Assembly: GCA_963765955.1 (NCBI GenBank)
Contig: CAVXYA010000002.1
Location: forward strand, 930,001-994,000
Length of the DNA stretch: 64,000 bases
Direction: 5' to 3'
DNA from: JAXDMK01 sp963765955
Lineage (GTDB): Bacteria; Actinomycetota; Acidimicrobiia; Acidimicrobiales; AC-14
The notes below the pieces were generated by a model. The model was not told where the DNA came from, ran no database searches, and was given only the letters and a program-made list of their open reading frames with translations. This document shows positions 8,383-16,889 of this stretch, one piece after another (within the stretch, counting starts at the first letter, position 1; the number at the start of each line of letters is the position of its first letter). A program made the translations under genes and the position numbers.

Positions 8383-9258
8383 GTGGCTCTTCCGCCTGTT
8401 CACCGACTCGTCCCCTGGTTGCTCCGGGGACTGTGGGTGGCCCTGCCCTTCACCGCCGGTCCCGCCCTGGCCGACGCCCTCCATGCCGGCAGCGACCCGG
8501 TGCGGACGGTGGCGTCGCTCGGGCTGTGGGTCGGATGGGCGGTGGGCGTGGTCGCCAGCCTCGTCCCCCATCCCTTGAGCCTCACCGCCCTGCGCCTGGT
8601 CGCGCCCGGGGTCGTGGTCGCAACCTTGGCCGCGGGGGCCGCCGACTCGCCCTCGGCCCTCGCCGTGGTGTGGGCCCTCGTCACCGCCGCCTGGTCGTAC
8701 ACGCCCGGGGTCGGCGCCACGTGGGTGAACGGTCCCGCCTACCCCAACGAGCGCCGCTACCCGCTGCGGGCGCCGGGGCCGCTGCTCGCCGGTCCCCTGC
8801 TGACGGCGTGGGTGCTGACGGCGGCGGGCGTGGGTGCTGGCCCGCTGCTGCTGGCTGCCCGTCAGTGGGTGGCGGGGGGGATTGCCACCGTCGTCGGGCT
8901 GCCCGCGGCCTGGCTCCTCGTGCGGTCGATGCACAACCTGTCGCGGCGGTGGGCGGTGTTCGTGCCCGCGGGGATGGTGCTGCACGACCCCCTCACGCTG
9001 CTCGACCCGGTCCTGCTGCAGCGGTCGAACGTGGCCCGGGTGGGCCCGGCGGGCGCCCGGTCCGGCACTCTCGACCTCAGCCAGCGGGCACCCGGTCTGG
9101 CCCTGGAGATGGTGCTGCGGGAGGAGACCTCGTTCACCGTCCTCGTGCCCGGCAACCGGGAGGGGAGGGCGGAGACCACCACCCACTTCCTCTTCACCCC
9201 CACCCGTCCCGGCGCGGTGCTGGACGAGGCCCGCCGCCGGCGACTGCCGGTGAGATAG
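8383..9258 (+). CDS. Multi-pass membrane protein of unknown function
   Basis: The 291-aa protein has several hydrophobic segments in its first ~180 residues (for example LGLWVGWAVGVVASLV, LVAPGVVVATLAAGAAD, GPLLAGPLLTAWVLTAAGVG and WVAGGIATVVGLPAAWLLV). About 110 cytosolic residues follow, with NLSRRWAVFVPAGMVLHDPLTLLDPVLLQRSNV and PGLALEMVLREETSFTVLV. Proteins of this type recur in Acidimicrobiia-like genomes, but I know no function. GTG 8383 is chosen from the TAGATT box 8 nt upstream, which it shares in part with ligA. Confidence 0.75.
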   Translation: MALPPVHRLVPWLLRGLWVALPFTAGPALADALHAGSDPVRTVASLGLWVGWAVGVVASLVPHPLSLTALRLVAPGVVVATLAAGAADSPSALAVVWALVTAAWSYTPGVGATWVNGPAYPNERRYPLRAPGPLLAGPLLTAWVLTAAGVGAGPLLLAARQWVAGGIATVVGLPAAWLLVRSMHNLSRRWAVFVPAGMVLHDPLTLLDPVLLQRSNVARVGPAGARSGTLDLSQRAPGLALEMVLREETSFTVLVPGNREGRAETTTHFLFTPTRPGAVLDEARRRRLPVR

Positions 9259-9279
9259 CCGCCGCCTACCGGCCGGTTT

Positions 9280-9303
9280 GGATCACCCGTAGCGTGGTGA
9301 TCC
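9280..9303. promoter_or_regulatory. Perfect 8-bp inverted repeat enclosing a TAGCGT box
   Basis: GGATCACC, an 8-nt spacer, then GGTGATCC. The spacer contains TAGCGT, a match to the -10 pattern used elsewhere in the window. It lies in the gap between two convergent genes, so it looks like an operator-controlled promoter rather than a terminator (no T-run). Any transcript would run antisense into mnmA. Confidence 0.4.
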
Positions 9304-9428
9304 GGGCGGCTGGGGCCCAAGTCACACGCTCCGGGTGCATGAAACCGAGCTCGGCCGCGCCGGTTGCGCGTTTCGTGCCCGCGTGGCGCCCCTGATCTTG
9401 CCCTCAGCGACGATTTTCGGGGCGCGAC

Positions 9429-9448
9429 GAGCGCATGAAACTGCGCTC
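9429..9448. terminator. Hairpin at the 3' end of mnmA
   Basis: GAGCGCA, a 6-nt loop TGAAAC, then TGCGCTC form a perfect 7-bp stem that runs into the mnmA stop codon (9447-9449). There is no U-tract, so it may be a weak terminator or a stabilising 3' stem. The surrounding gap 9259-9446 otherwise holds only an unconvincing 18-codon ORF at 9339-9395. Confidence 0.35.
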
Positions 9449-10505
9449 AGGCGGCGATGCCGCCGCCGAGGACCCGGTCGCCCCGGTAGAGGACCACGCT
9501 CTGGCCGGGGGCCACGCGGCGTTGGGCCTCGGCGAACACCACCGTCGTCCGCCCGTCGAACGTGGCTCCGACCGGTCGGCCGTGGGCGCTCGACTGGGCC
9601 TCGACCGCGGCGCCGGCGGGCGGGGCCTGGCCGCTGACCCACGTGAGGTCGATGAGCTCGACGCGGTCGCTCTGGAGGTCGGCCATCGTGCCCGCCACCA
9701 CCGTCGCGGTCGACGCGTCGACCGAGATGGCGTACCGGCGGGCGCCGCCGCCCGTCCCCAGTCCCTTGCGCTGGCCCACCGTCACCAGCTCGACTGCGTC
9801 CACCTGCCCGACCGGCGCGCCGTCGAGCCCCACCACCCGGCCCGGGTGCAACGCGATGCGGGGGGACAAAAAGGCCTCCCGTCCGCCCGCGGTGGTGATG
9901 AAGCAGACGTCCTGGCTGTCGGGCTTGCCTGCCGTCACCAGCCCGAGGGACGAGGCGTGGGCTCGCACCTCGGCCTTGGTGAGCCGGCCGACGGGGAAGA
10001 GGCAGCGGGCCAGCTCGGCCTGACCGAGGACGTAGAGCACGTAGGACTGGTCCTTGGCCGGGTCGGCGCCCCGCCGCAGGGCGAACCCGCCGCCGGCTGC
10101 AGCACCGTCCGGGCCGGCGTCGGCTTCGATCCGGGCGTGGTGGCCGGTCGCCACCGCGTCGAACCCGAGGGCAGTCGCCCGCCGCAGGAGGCGTCCGAAC
10201 TTGAGGTGGCGGTTGCACTCGATGCACGGGTTGGGGGTGAGCCCCGCGGCGTGGGCCGCCACATAGGGGCCGACCACCCTGTTTTCGAACTCATCGGTGA
10301 AGGTCCAGGCCACGTGATCGATGCCGAGCTGGTGGGCCACCCGGCGGGCGTCGTCGATCTCCGCCTCCGAGCAGCAGCCGGCGTCGACGGCCGCCCCGGC
10401 CCACAGCCGGAGGGTGACGCCGGTGACGTCGTGGCCGTCCTCGACCAGCAGGGCGGCGGCCACCGACGAGTCCACGCCACCCGACATGGCGGCCAGGACC
10501 CTCAT
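9447..10505 (-). CDS. mnmA: tRNA-specific 2-thiouridylase MnmA
   Basis: The 352-aa enzyme installs sulfur at U34 of Glu, Gln and Lys tRNAs. It has the PP-loop AMSGGVDSSVAAALL near the N-terminus, first catalytic Cys in TPNPCIECNRHLKF, second Cys in PDSQDVCFI, and a C-terminal beta domain with VTVGQRKGLG. The length is normal. The ATG overlaps the TGA of the cysteine desulfurase gene (ATGA), so sulfur donor and acceptor enzymes are made together. Confidence 0.95.
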   Translation of the reverse strand: MRVLAAMSGGVDSSVAAALLVEDGHDVTGVTLRLWAGAAVDAGCCSEAEIDDARRVAHQLGIDHVAWTFTDEFENRVVGPYVAAHAAGLTPNPCIECNRHLKFGRLLRRATALGFDAVATGHHARIEADAGPDGAAAGGGFALRRGADPAKDQSYVLYVLGQAELARCLFPVGRLTKAEVRAHASSLGLVTAGKPDSQDVCFITTAGGREAFLSPRIALHPGRVVGLDGAPVGQVDAVELVTVGQRKGLGTGGGARRYAISVDASTATVVAGTMADLQSDRVELIDLTWVSGQAPPAGAAVEAQSSAHGRPVGATFDGRTTVVFAEAQRRVAPGQSVVLYRGDRVLGGGIAA

Positions 10506-11629
10506 GCGCCGGCCTCCCTCAGGCGGGCCACGGCCGCCGGGATGGTGGCCAGGGCGAGCTCGACGTCGGCGTCGGTGGTGTCGCGTCCGAGGGTGAGCCG
10601 CACCGACCCGAGGGACCGCTCCCGGGGGACGCCCATGGCGGCCAGCACGTGGGACGGCTCGACTGCCCCGCTGGCGCACGCCGAGCCGGCCGAGGCGTAG
10701 ACCCCGGCGCCGTCGAGGAGCATGAGGAGCGCCTCCGACTCCACGCCCTCGAACGAGACGTGGCAGTTGCCGGCGACCTTCGCCTCCCGCCGCCCGGTCT
10801 CGGCCGCGCCGGGGACGGCTGCCAGCAGGCCGTCGGCCAGGCGGTCGCGGAGGACGCCCACCCGCCGCACCACGTCGGCCCGCTCGTCGACTGCGGCCTG
10901 CATGGCGGCGGCCATGGCCACATTGCCGGCCACGTTGTGGGTGCCGCTGCGCCGGTCGCGCTCCTGGCCGCCGCCGTGCAGGATGGGAGCGACCGTCGCG
11001 CCGCGGCGCACGACGAGGGCCCCGACACCCTTCGGTCCGCCGAACTTGTGGGCGCTGACCGCCACCAGGTCGGCCGGGCGGGCGAGGGTGGCCACGTCGA
11101 GCCACGGGAAGGCGGCCACCGCGTCGGTATGCAAGGCGGCGCCGGGGGCCAGGCGGCGGACTACGTCGGCCACCTCGACCAGGGGCTGGACGGTGCCCAC
11201 CTCGTTGTTGACCAGCATCACCGAGACGAGGGTCACCTCCGGACGCAGCAGTTCGGCCAACCGGTCGAGGTCGACCACGCCGTCGGCGGTGACCGGTGCC
11301 CGCCGGCCGTCGAGCGCGTCGCACGCGTGGAGGACGGCGTGGTGCTCCACCGCCGAGCACACCACCGGTCCCGGGCGGAGGCGGTGGACGCCGGCCACGG
11401 CCAGGTTGTCGGCCTCCGTGCCCCCGCCGGTGAACACCACCTCCCCCGGCTCCGCGCCCAGGCAGCTGGCGACCACATCACGGGCCTCGTCGAGCGCCTT
11501 GCGGGCCTCCCGCGCCATCGAGTGCGACCCCGACGGGTTGCCGAACCGGTCGCGGAGGAACGGGAGCATGGCCTCCACCGCCTCCGCCCGCATCGGCGTG
11601 GTGGCCGCGTTGTCGAGGTAGACCGGCAT
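10502..11629 (-). CDS. Cysteine desulfurase (NifS/IscS family)
   Basis: The 375-aa PLP enzyme takes sulfur from cysteine and forms a persulfide. YLDNAATTPM opens the protein, VEHHAVLHACDAL is the His-containing PLP stacking region, SAHKFGGPKGVGAL carries the PLP-binding Lys, and SAGSACASGAVEPSHVL carries the active-site Cys. Coupling to mnmA shows tRNA thiolation as its main job; it may also feed Fe-S assembly. ATG 11629 lies 7 nt after TAGCCT. The alternative start six codons upstream would overlap the -10 box. Confidence 0.94.
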   Translation of the reverse strand: MPVYLDNAATTPMRAEAVEAMLPFLRDRFGNPSGSHSMAREARKALDEARDVVASCLGAEPGEVVFTGGGTEADNLAVAGVHRLRPGPVVCSAVEHHAVLHACDALDGRRAPVTADGVVDLDRLAELLRPEVTLVSVMLVNNEVGTVQPLVEVADVVRRLAPGAALHTDAVAAFPWLDVATLARPADLVAVSAHKFGGPKGVGALVVRRGATVAPILHGGGQERDRRSGTHNVAGNVAMAAAMQAAVDERADVVRRVGVLRDRLADGLLAAVPGAAETGRREAKVAGNCHVSFEGVESEALLMLLDGAGVYASAGSACASGAVEPSHVLAAMGVPRERSLGSVRLTLGRDTTDADVELALATIPAAVARLREAGA

Positions 11630-11636
11630 GACCCCG

Positions 11637-11642
11637 AGGCTA
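11637..11642 (-). promoter_or_regulatory. -10 box TAGCCT for the desulfurase-mnmA operon
   Basis: TAGCCT on the minus strand ends 7 nt before ATG 11629. Confidence 0.55.
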
Positions 11643-11676
11643 CGCACGCCCGAGTGGATCGGCGGGCGGCTTCCCC

Positions 11677-12348
11677 TCAGCGATCGAGCGCGCCGATACC
11701 CGAGGGTCCTTGGTCGAGCCTCTCAGTGGTAGGGAGGTCGCTGGGGGTCGACTCGTGGCCGGCGTCAGCCCGGGTCTCCACCCGGTCCCCCGGGCCGGGT
11801 GCAGCCTGGCGGCTGATGCTCTCGAGGAGCCTCACCGCTCGCTCGGCGGCATCGGATCGGATGGTGTCGGCTGCCGCCATCGCCGCGAGGCGGATCCGTT
11901 CCGCCTCTTGCTCTGCCTCCGCCAGCCGGGCGGCCGCGCCCGCCGCGCCCTCGGCCAGCAACCGGTCGCGCTCCTGCGCCGCCCGCCGCCACAGGTCGGC
12001 CTCCTCCTGGACGATCTCGGCCCGAACCGCCTCCAGCTCGGTGGCGATCTCGGCCCGGGTGGTGGCCGCTTCGCGGGCGATCTCCGCCCGTAGCTGGGAC
12101 GCGTCCCACTCCGCCCGGGCCCGCATCTCGTCCGGTTCCCCGGCTGACCGGGCCGGCGTCCCGTCCAGCGCTCGGGCCGCCTGGCCCCGGATCTCGTCGG
12201 CGTCCCGGGCCGCCTGGGCTCGGATCTCGTCCGCGTCCCAGGCCGCCTGGGTGAGCAGCCGCGACGCCTCCTGCTCGGCACGGGTCCGCACGTCGAGGAG
12301 GTCCCGTTCGAACCCGACCGGCGAGGGCCCCTCGGGCGGCGTGGGCAC
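11677..12348 (-). CDS. Coiled-coil protein rich in Ala/Glu/Arg
   Basis: This 223-aa protein is dominated by a long amphipathic helix. Near-repeats such as AAWDADEIRAQAARDADEIR and ARAEWDASQLRAEIAREAAT run from about residue 25 to 180, with disordered ends. It resembles the DivIVA/Wag31-like or AtpF-like coiled-coil proteins of actinobacterial envelope clusters, but lacks the DivIVA N-terminal motif, so no function is assigned. GTG 12348 is preceded by GGAAGGAG at good spacing, one of the few strong Shine-Dalgarno sites here, which decides against the TTG 30 bases upstream. It follows the RDD gene on the same strand. Confidence 0.65.
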   Translation of the reverse strand: MPTPPEGPSPVGFERDLLDVRTRAEQEASRLLTQAAWDADEIRAQAARDADEIRGQAARALDGTPARSAGEPDEMRARAEWDASQLRAEIAREAATTRAEIATELEAVRAEIVQEEADLWRRAAQERDRLLAEGAAGAAARLAEAEQEAERIRLAAMAAADTIRSDAAERAVRLLESISRQAAPGPGDRVETRADAGHESTPSDLPTTERLDQGPSGIGALDR

Positions 12349-12423
12349 GGCTGCTCCTTCCGGTCGCGGGCACCCCAATCTTGCTCCACCGAGAGGCCGC
12401 CAGTGTGGGATCCGCTCGAGTCC

Positions 12424-13497
12424 TCAGCCGAGCGGTGCGAACCCTCCGTCGCCGGACCCATCGCCGTCCGGGGGCGGGGCCGAAGGCGGCTGGGCCGAAG
12501 GCGGCTGGGCCGAAGGCGGCGGGGCTGGGGGCGGCGGGGCCGGGGGCGGCGGGGCCGGGGGCGGGTCGGCCGGGGGCGGCGGGGCCGGGGGCGGCGGGGC
12601 CGGGGCCGGGTCGACCGGGGGCGGCGGGGCCGCGGGCGGGTCGACAGGGGCCGGCGGTGGGGGTGCCTGAGCCGGGGCGGACCAGGGCGACGGCGCCGGT
12701 GACGGTGCCGGCGGCTCGGGGGGCGAGGGCGCCGGCTGCCAGGGAGACTGAGCACGGGGGGCGGTTCGTTGCTGGTAGACCGCGGCCACGCAGATGAGGT
12801 ACCAGGCGGGATGGATCCCGGCCGGGGGCAGGGGCCGGACCCGCTCGGCCAGGGGGTCGGCCAGCCCGATGGCCAGTTGGTAGCGGACCCGGTAGTCGAG
12901 CGTCGGCGCCCGCAGGAGGAACGCCCGCACCGCCCGATAGTCGTCGGCGGTCATCCGGCTCACGTCAAGGCTGGTGGCGTACCACTCCAACCCCGGCGGC
13001 ACCCGGAACTCGGCCGCCTGGGGCGGCGGGAGGCCGGTGCGCTCCCGCAACACCAGCGTCCCCGCCACCAAGTCCCCCAGCCGCTGGTTGTTGCGGGTGG
13101 CCAGCACGGAGATGACCGCCGCCGCCCCTGATGTCAGCATGAAGTCGACCAGTCCCAGGGCGGCCCGGATGGCGGCGTGGCGGAGGCGCACCGGCCCCCC
13201 CTCGGTGGTCACCACCCGCAGGCCCATGGCCGCCTTGCCCAGGGTCCGTCCCCGCCACAGGGTCTCCATGACGATCGGGTAGCCGAAGATCACGCCGAAC
13301 GTCAGCAGGAAGAACAGGGCGATCCCCACCCCGCCCACGTCGCCCAGGGACAGCCCGATGCCCAGCAGGAGGAGGGCGAAGAGCAGCAGGGCCTGCACCG
13401 ACCAGTCGATGAGCAGGGCGACGAAGCGGGAGCCGATCCCGGCTGGCTGCAGATCGAGCGGCACCGCCTCAGGGGTGACCACCGCCGGCGTTCCCAT
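12424..13497 (-). CDS. RDD family membrane protein with long proline-rich tail
   Basis: The 357-aa protein opens MGTPAVVTPEAVPLDLQPAG, then IGSRFVALLIDWSVQALLLF (RDD signature) and three or more membrane helices up to about residue 150. A cytosolic ~100-residue stretch (MTADDYRAVRAFLLRAP, DYRVRYQLAIGLADPLA) follows, then roughly 100 residues of Pro/Ala such as APPPPAPPPPADPPPAPPPP. RDD proteins of such clusters have no settled role. The gene is divergent from the SpoIIM-like gene, its usual partner. ATG 13497 is 8 nt after TACCGT. The tail is encoded by G-tract repeats that could be prone to assembly or replication trouble. Confidence 0.88.
   Translation of the reverse strand: MGTPAVVTPEAVPLDLQPAGIGSRFVALLIDWSVQALLLFALLLLGIGLSLGDVGGVGIALFFLLTFGVIFGYPIVMETLWRGRTLGKAAMGLRVVTTEGGPVRLRHAAIRAALGLVDFMLTSGAAAVISVLATRNNQRLGDLVAGTLVLRERTGLPPPQAAEFRVPPGLEWYATSLDVSRMTADDYRAVRAFLLRAPTLDYRVRYQLAIGLADPLAERVRPLPPAGIHPAWYLICVAAVYQQRTAPRAQSPWQPAPSPPEPPAPSPAPSPWSAPAQAPPPPAPVDPPAAPPPPVDPAPAPPPPAPPPPADPPPAPPPPAPPPPAPPPSAQPPSAQPPSAPPPDGDGSGDGGFAPLG
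12521..12660. repeat. G-tract repeat array encoding the proline tail
   Basis: The plus strand holds many runs of four or five G separated by GC (units like GGGGGCGGCGGGGCC), giving dozens of closely spaced G-tracts. It fits the G-quadruplex rule of four tracts with short loops many times over. On the coding (minus) strand it is C-rich and encodes PPPPAP-type repeats. Confidence 0.6.
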
Positions 13498-13504
13498 CAC
13501 GACG

Positions 13505-13511
13505 TACGGTA
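13505..13511. promoter_or_regulatory. Overlapping divergent -10 boxes (RDD gene and SpoIIM-like gene)
   Basis: TACCGT on the minus strand (13511-13506) lies 8 nt before the RDD ATG. TACGGT on the plus strand (13505-13510) lies 23 nt before the proposed CTG start at 13534, leaving room for the Shine-Dalgarno AGAAGGGGG. Confidence 0.45.
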
Positions 13512-13533
13512 CCCAGAGAAGGGGGACAGAGCG

Positions 13534-14553
13534 CTGGACGTCGACTCCTACATTCGCACCAACCAGCCCGTCTGGGCCCGGCTCGACCAGCTCACGACCC
13601 GGGCCGGCCGGGGCGTGGGCCGGCTGTCCGCCGCCGAGCTCGAGGAGTTGGTGCGGCTCTACCTGCGGGTGTCCACCCACCTGTCCTACGCCCGCACCTT
13701 CTACCGCGACCCCGCCCTCACCGCCTCCCTCACCGCCCGGGTGGCCCGCTCGGGCGCCGTGGTCTACGGCACCCGGTCCCGCACGCTGCGGGCCCTCGGG
13801 CGCTTCTTCGCCGTCACGTTCCCCGCCGCCCTGTGGCACGTCCGCCATTTCGTGGCAGTGAGCGCCGTCCTGCTGTTCGTCCCTGCCCTCGCTTTCGGGA
13901 TCTGGATCGCCAACTCGCCCACCGCGCTGGAGGCCACCGGGCCCGACGCCGTGCGGGAGCAGTACGTGCAGGAGGACTTCGAGGACTACTACTCGTCGGC
14001 CCCGGCGGCCGCGTTCGCCTCGGAGGTGTTCACCAACAACGTGCGGGTGGCGGTGCTGGCGTTCGCCGGCGGGATCGCGTTCTGCCTGCTCACGGCCCTG
14101 ATCCTGGCCTTCAACGGGGCCAACCTGGGCATCGCCGCGGGGCTCTTCCACGCGGTGGGGGCGGCGCCCAAGTTCTGGGGCCTCATCCTGCCCCACGGCC
14201 TGCTCGAGCTGACCGCGGTGTGCGTCGCCGGGGCGGCCGGGCTCCGCCTGGGCTGGACCCTCATCGACCCGGGCGACCGCCCCCGGGGTGCGGCCCTGGT
14301 CGAGGAGGGGCGGCGGGCCATGTCGATAGTCCTCGGCCTGGTCGTCGTCTTCGGCGTGGCCGGCGCCATCGAGGGCTTCGTCACCGGCTCGGGCCTGCCC
14401 ACCGTCCTGCGCCTGGCCATCGGCATCACCGCCGAGGTCGGCTTCCTCGTCTACTTCCTGGTGCTGGGACGGTCGGCCTACGCGTCCGGCGCCGCCGATC
14501 TCGTCGCCGACCCCGTCGCGCGGCCTACAGCCTCCCTGTCGCCTTCACCTTGA
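13534..14553 (+). CDS. Stage II sporulation protein M-like (SpoIIM/DUF95) membrane protein
   Basis: The 339-aa protein starts with a cytosolic helical region (DSYIRTNQPVWARLDQLTTR, SAAELEELVRLYLRVSTHLS) and then several helices: FVAVSAVLLFVPALAFGIWI, VAVLAFAGGIAFCLLTALIL, FWGLILPHGLLELTAVCVAG and MSIVLGLVVVFGVAGAIEGF. The PHGLLELTA and AGAIEGF motifs are the SpoIIM-family signature. In non-sporulating actinobacteria it pairs with RDD, MoxR and DUF58 genes, as here. No ATG, GTG or TTG fits; CTG 13534 behind AGAAGGGGG is the likely start. Its end overlaps the DUF58 gene by 29 bases. Confidence 0.88.
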   Translation: MDVDSYIRTNQPVWARLDQLTTRAGRGVGRLSAAELEELVRLYLRVSTHLSYARTFYRDPALTASLTARVARSGAVVYGTRSRTLRALGRFFAVTFPAALWHVRHFVAVSAVLLFVPALAFGIWIANSPTALEATGPDAVREQYVQEDFEDYYSSAPAAAFASEVFTNNVRVAVLAFAGGIAFCLLTALILAFNGANLGIAAGLFHAVGAAPKFWGLILPHGLLELTAVCVAGAAGLRLGWTLIDPGDRPRGAALVEEGRRAMSIVLGLVVVFGVAGAIEGFVTGSGLPTVLRLAIGITAEVGFLVYFLVLGRSAYASGAADLVADPVARPTASLSPSP

Positions 14554-15829
14554 GGTAGGCGTCGGCCAGGAGGGGCGCCAGCCGACCGGGCTCGGCATCG
14601 ACGACGGTCGCCCCCAGTCCTCGGAGCCGGGCGACGGTGCGGGCCCGGTCGGAGCGGGCGGCCACCGCCGCCGCCTTGCGGTAGGTCGCGGAGGCGTCGG
14701 ACGGCACCGCCGTCGCCCACCCGGCCAGGTCGGGGTCGGCCACGCTGGCCACGATCACCAGGTGGTGGCGGCTGAGGAGGGGCAGCGCCGGCAGCACCGT
14801 CTCGGTCACCGCCTGCTCGGCCAGCTCGGTGAAGAGGACGAGTAGCGACCGGCGGCGGAAGCGCCCGAGGGTCGACGCGAACGCGCCCCGGTAGTCGCTC
14901 TCCACCAGCTGGGGCTCGAGGGCGTACATGGCCTCGGTGACCCGTCCGAGCTGGTCACGGCCGGCCCGCGGGGGCACGACCGCCCGCACCACCTGGTCGA
15001 ACGCGACGAGCCCAACCTTGTCGCCCAGGCGGGAGGCGACGGCGGTGAGCATCATCACCGCGTCCATGGCGTGGTCGAGGCGGGGGAAGCCGGCCACCCG
15101 GCCCGCCATCATCCGCCCCCCGTCGAGCAGGAGGAGGACGGTCTGGTTGCGCTCGGCCCGGTAGGTGCGCACGATCGGGCGGCCGATCCGGGCGGTGGCG
15201 GCCCAGTCGACGCGGCGGAACTCGTCGTCGACCGTGTACTCCCGGAGCTGGTCGAACTCGGTGCCACCCCCCCGCCCGGGCGCCGACCGGAGGCCGATCT
15301 CGAGGATGCGGGCCCGGTCGATGCGCAGCTCGGCCTCCTCCCGCGAGCGGAACGGCGGGTAGACCCGCAGCGTGCCCGGTACCTGGAGGCGGCCCTGGCG
15401 GGCGGCCAGCCGCCACGGCCCCTCGACCCGGACCACGATCTCGGCGGGGTTGAACCGGCCCCGCCGCCGGGGGCGGATCGAGGTGCGGGCGGTGGCCCGT
15501 CCGCCGGGCGGCACGACCATCCGCGCCCGCCGGGACGTCGCCGCCAGGGACGGGGCCAGCTCGTCGGCGAGCGTGAGCCGCAGCGGGCGGCGGACGGGGT
15601 TGCGGACCGTCCACACGACCTCGGCCTCACCGCCGAGGGGGACGACGCCGGGCAGGTCTCGCTCCACTGGGATCGTTGACGGACGCGGGGCCCGGGCCCA
15701 GTCGACGGTCGCCGCCGCCAGGAGGCCCAGGTCGACAATCCAGAGGACGGCCGCCGGCCACGGCGAAGCCACGACCGCCAGCGACGCCAGCGCCGCCACG
15801 ACCACCAACCGAGCCGTGGGGACGGGCAT
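14525..15829 (-). CDS. DUF58 domain protein (VWA-like)
   Basis: The 434-aa protein has two N-terminal membrane helices (ARLVVVAALASLAVVASPWP, AAVLWIVDLGLLAAATV), a beta-sandwich region and the DUF58 core: TEFDQLREYTVDDEFRRVDW AATARIGRPIV, with ERNQTVLLLLDGGRMM as a degenerate MIDAS-like strand (DGGRM rather than DxSxS). DUF58 proteins accompany MoxR AAA+ ATPases, which are thought to remodel or load a partner. The separate promoterless spacing of ~95 nt after moxR contains a large hairpin. ATG 15829 and GTG 15832 are both possible starts. Confidence 0.9.
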   Translation of the reverse strand: MPVPTARLVVVAALASLAVVASPWPAAVLWIVDLGLLAAATVDWARAPRPSTIPVERDLPGVVPLGGEAEVVWTVRNPVRRPLRLTLADELAPSLAATSRRARMVVPPGGRATARTSIRPRRRGRFNPAEIVVRVEGPWRLAARQGRLQVPGTLRVYPPFRSREEAELRIDRARILEIGLRSAPGRGGGTEFDQLREYTVDDEFRRVDWAATARIGRPIVRTYRAERNQTVLLLLDGGRMMAGRVAGFPRLDHAMDAVMMLTAVASRLGDKVGLVAFDQVVRAVVPPRAGRDQLGRVTEAMYALEPQLVESDYRGAFASTLGRFRRRSLLVLFTELAEQAVTETVLPALPLLSRHHLVIVASVADPDLAGWATAVPSDASATYRKAAAVAARSDRARTVARLRGLGATVVDAEPGRLAPLLADAYLKVKATGRL

Positions 15830-15848
15830 CACGCCGCCCGCCGCCCGC

Positions 15849-15900
15849 AACTGGTGACGAGATGCGGCCCTCTGATAGAGGACGTTGGGTGTCACCAGTT
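15849..15900. promoter_or_regulatory. Nested inverted repeat between moxR and the DUF58 gene
   Basis: Outer arms AACTGGTGAC (15849-15858) and GTCACCAGTT (15891-15900) are perfect 10-bp complements. Inside sits CCTCT-gat-AGAGG (15869-15881). It lies directly ahead of the DUF58 start in the middle of an otherwise tightly packed operon. It could be an RNA structure, a processing site or an operator; no U-tract follows. Confidence 0.5.
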
Positions 15901-15926
15901 CGCCGCCGGGGTGGGGCAGCACCCAC

Positions 15927-16866
<940 letters not shown>

Positions 16867-16889
<23 letters not shown>

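Noticed and set aside
9335..9395. Short ORF MKPSSAAPVARFVPAWRP
   Set aside because: No Shine-Dalgarno at useful distance and no sign of selection; kept only as part of a regulatory note.
12424..14196. A 590-codon open frame covering the RDD gene and beyond
   Set aside because: Only the part from 13497 down matches a protein family; the upstream part is antisense to the SpoIIM-like gene and has shadow composition.
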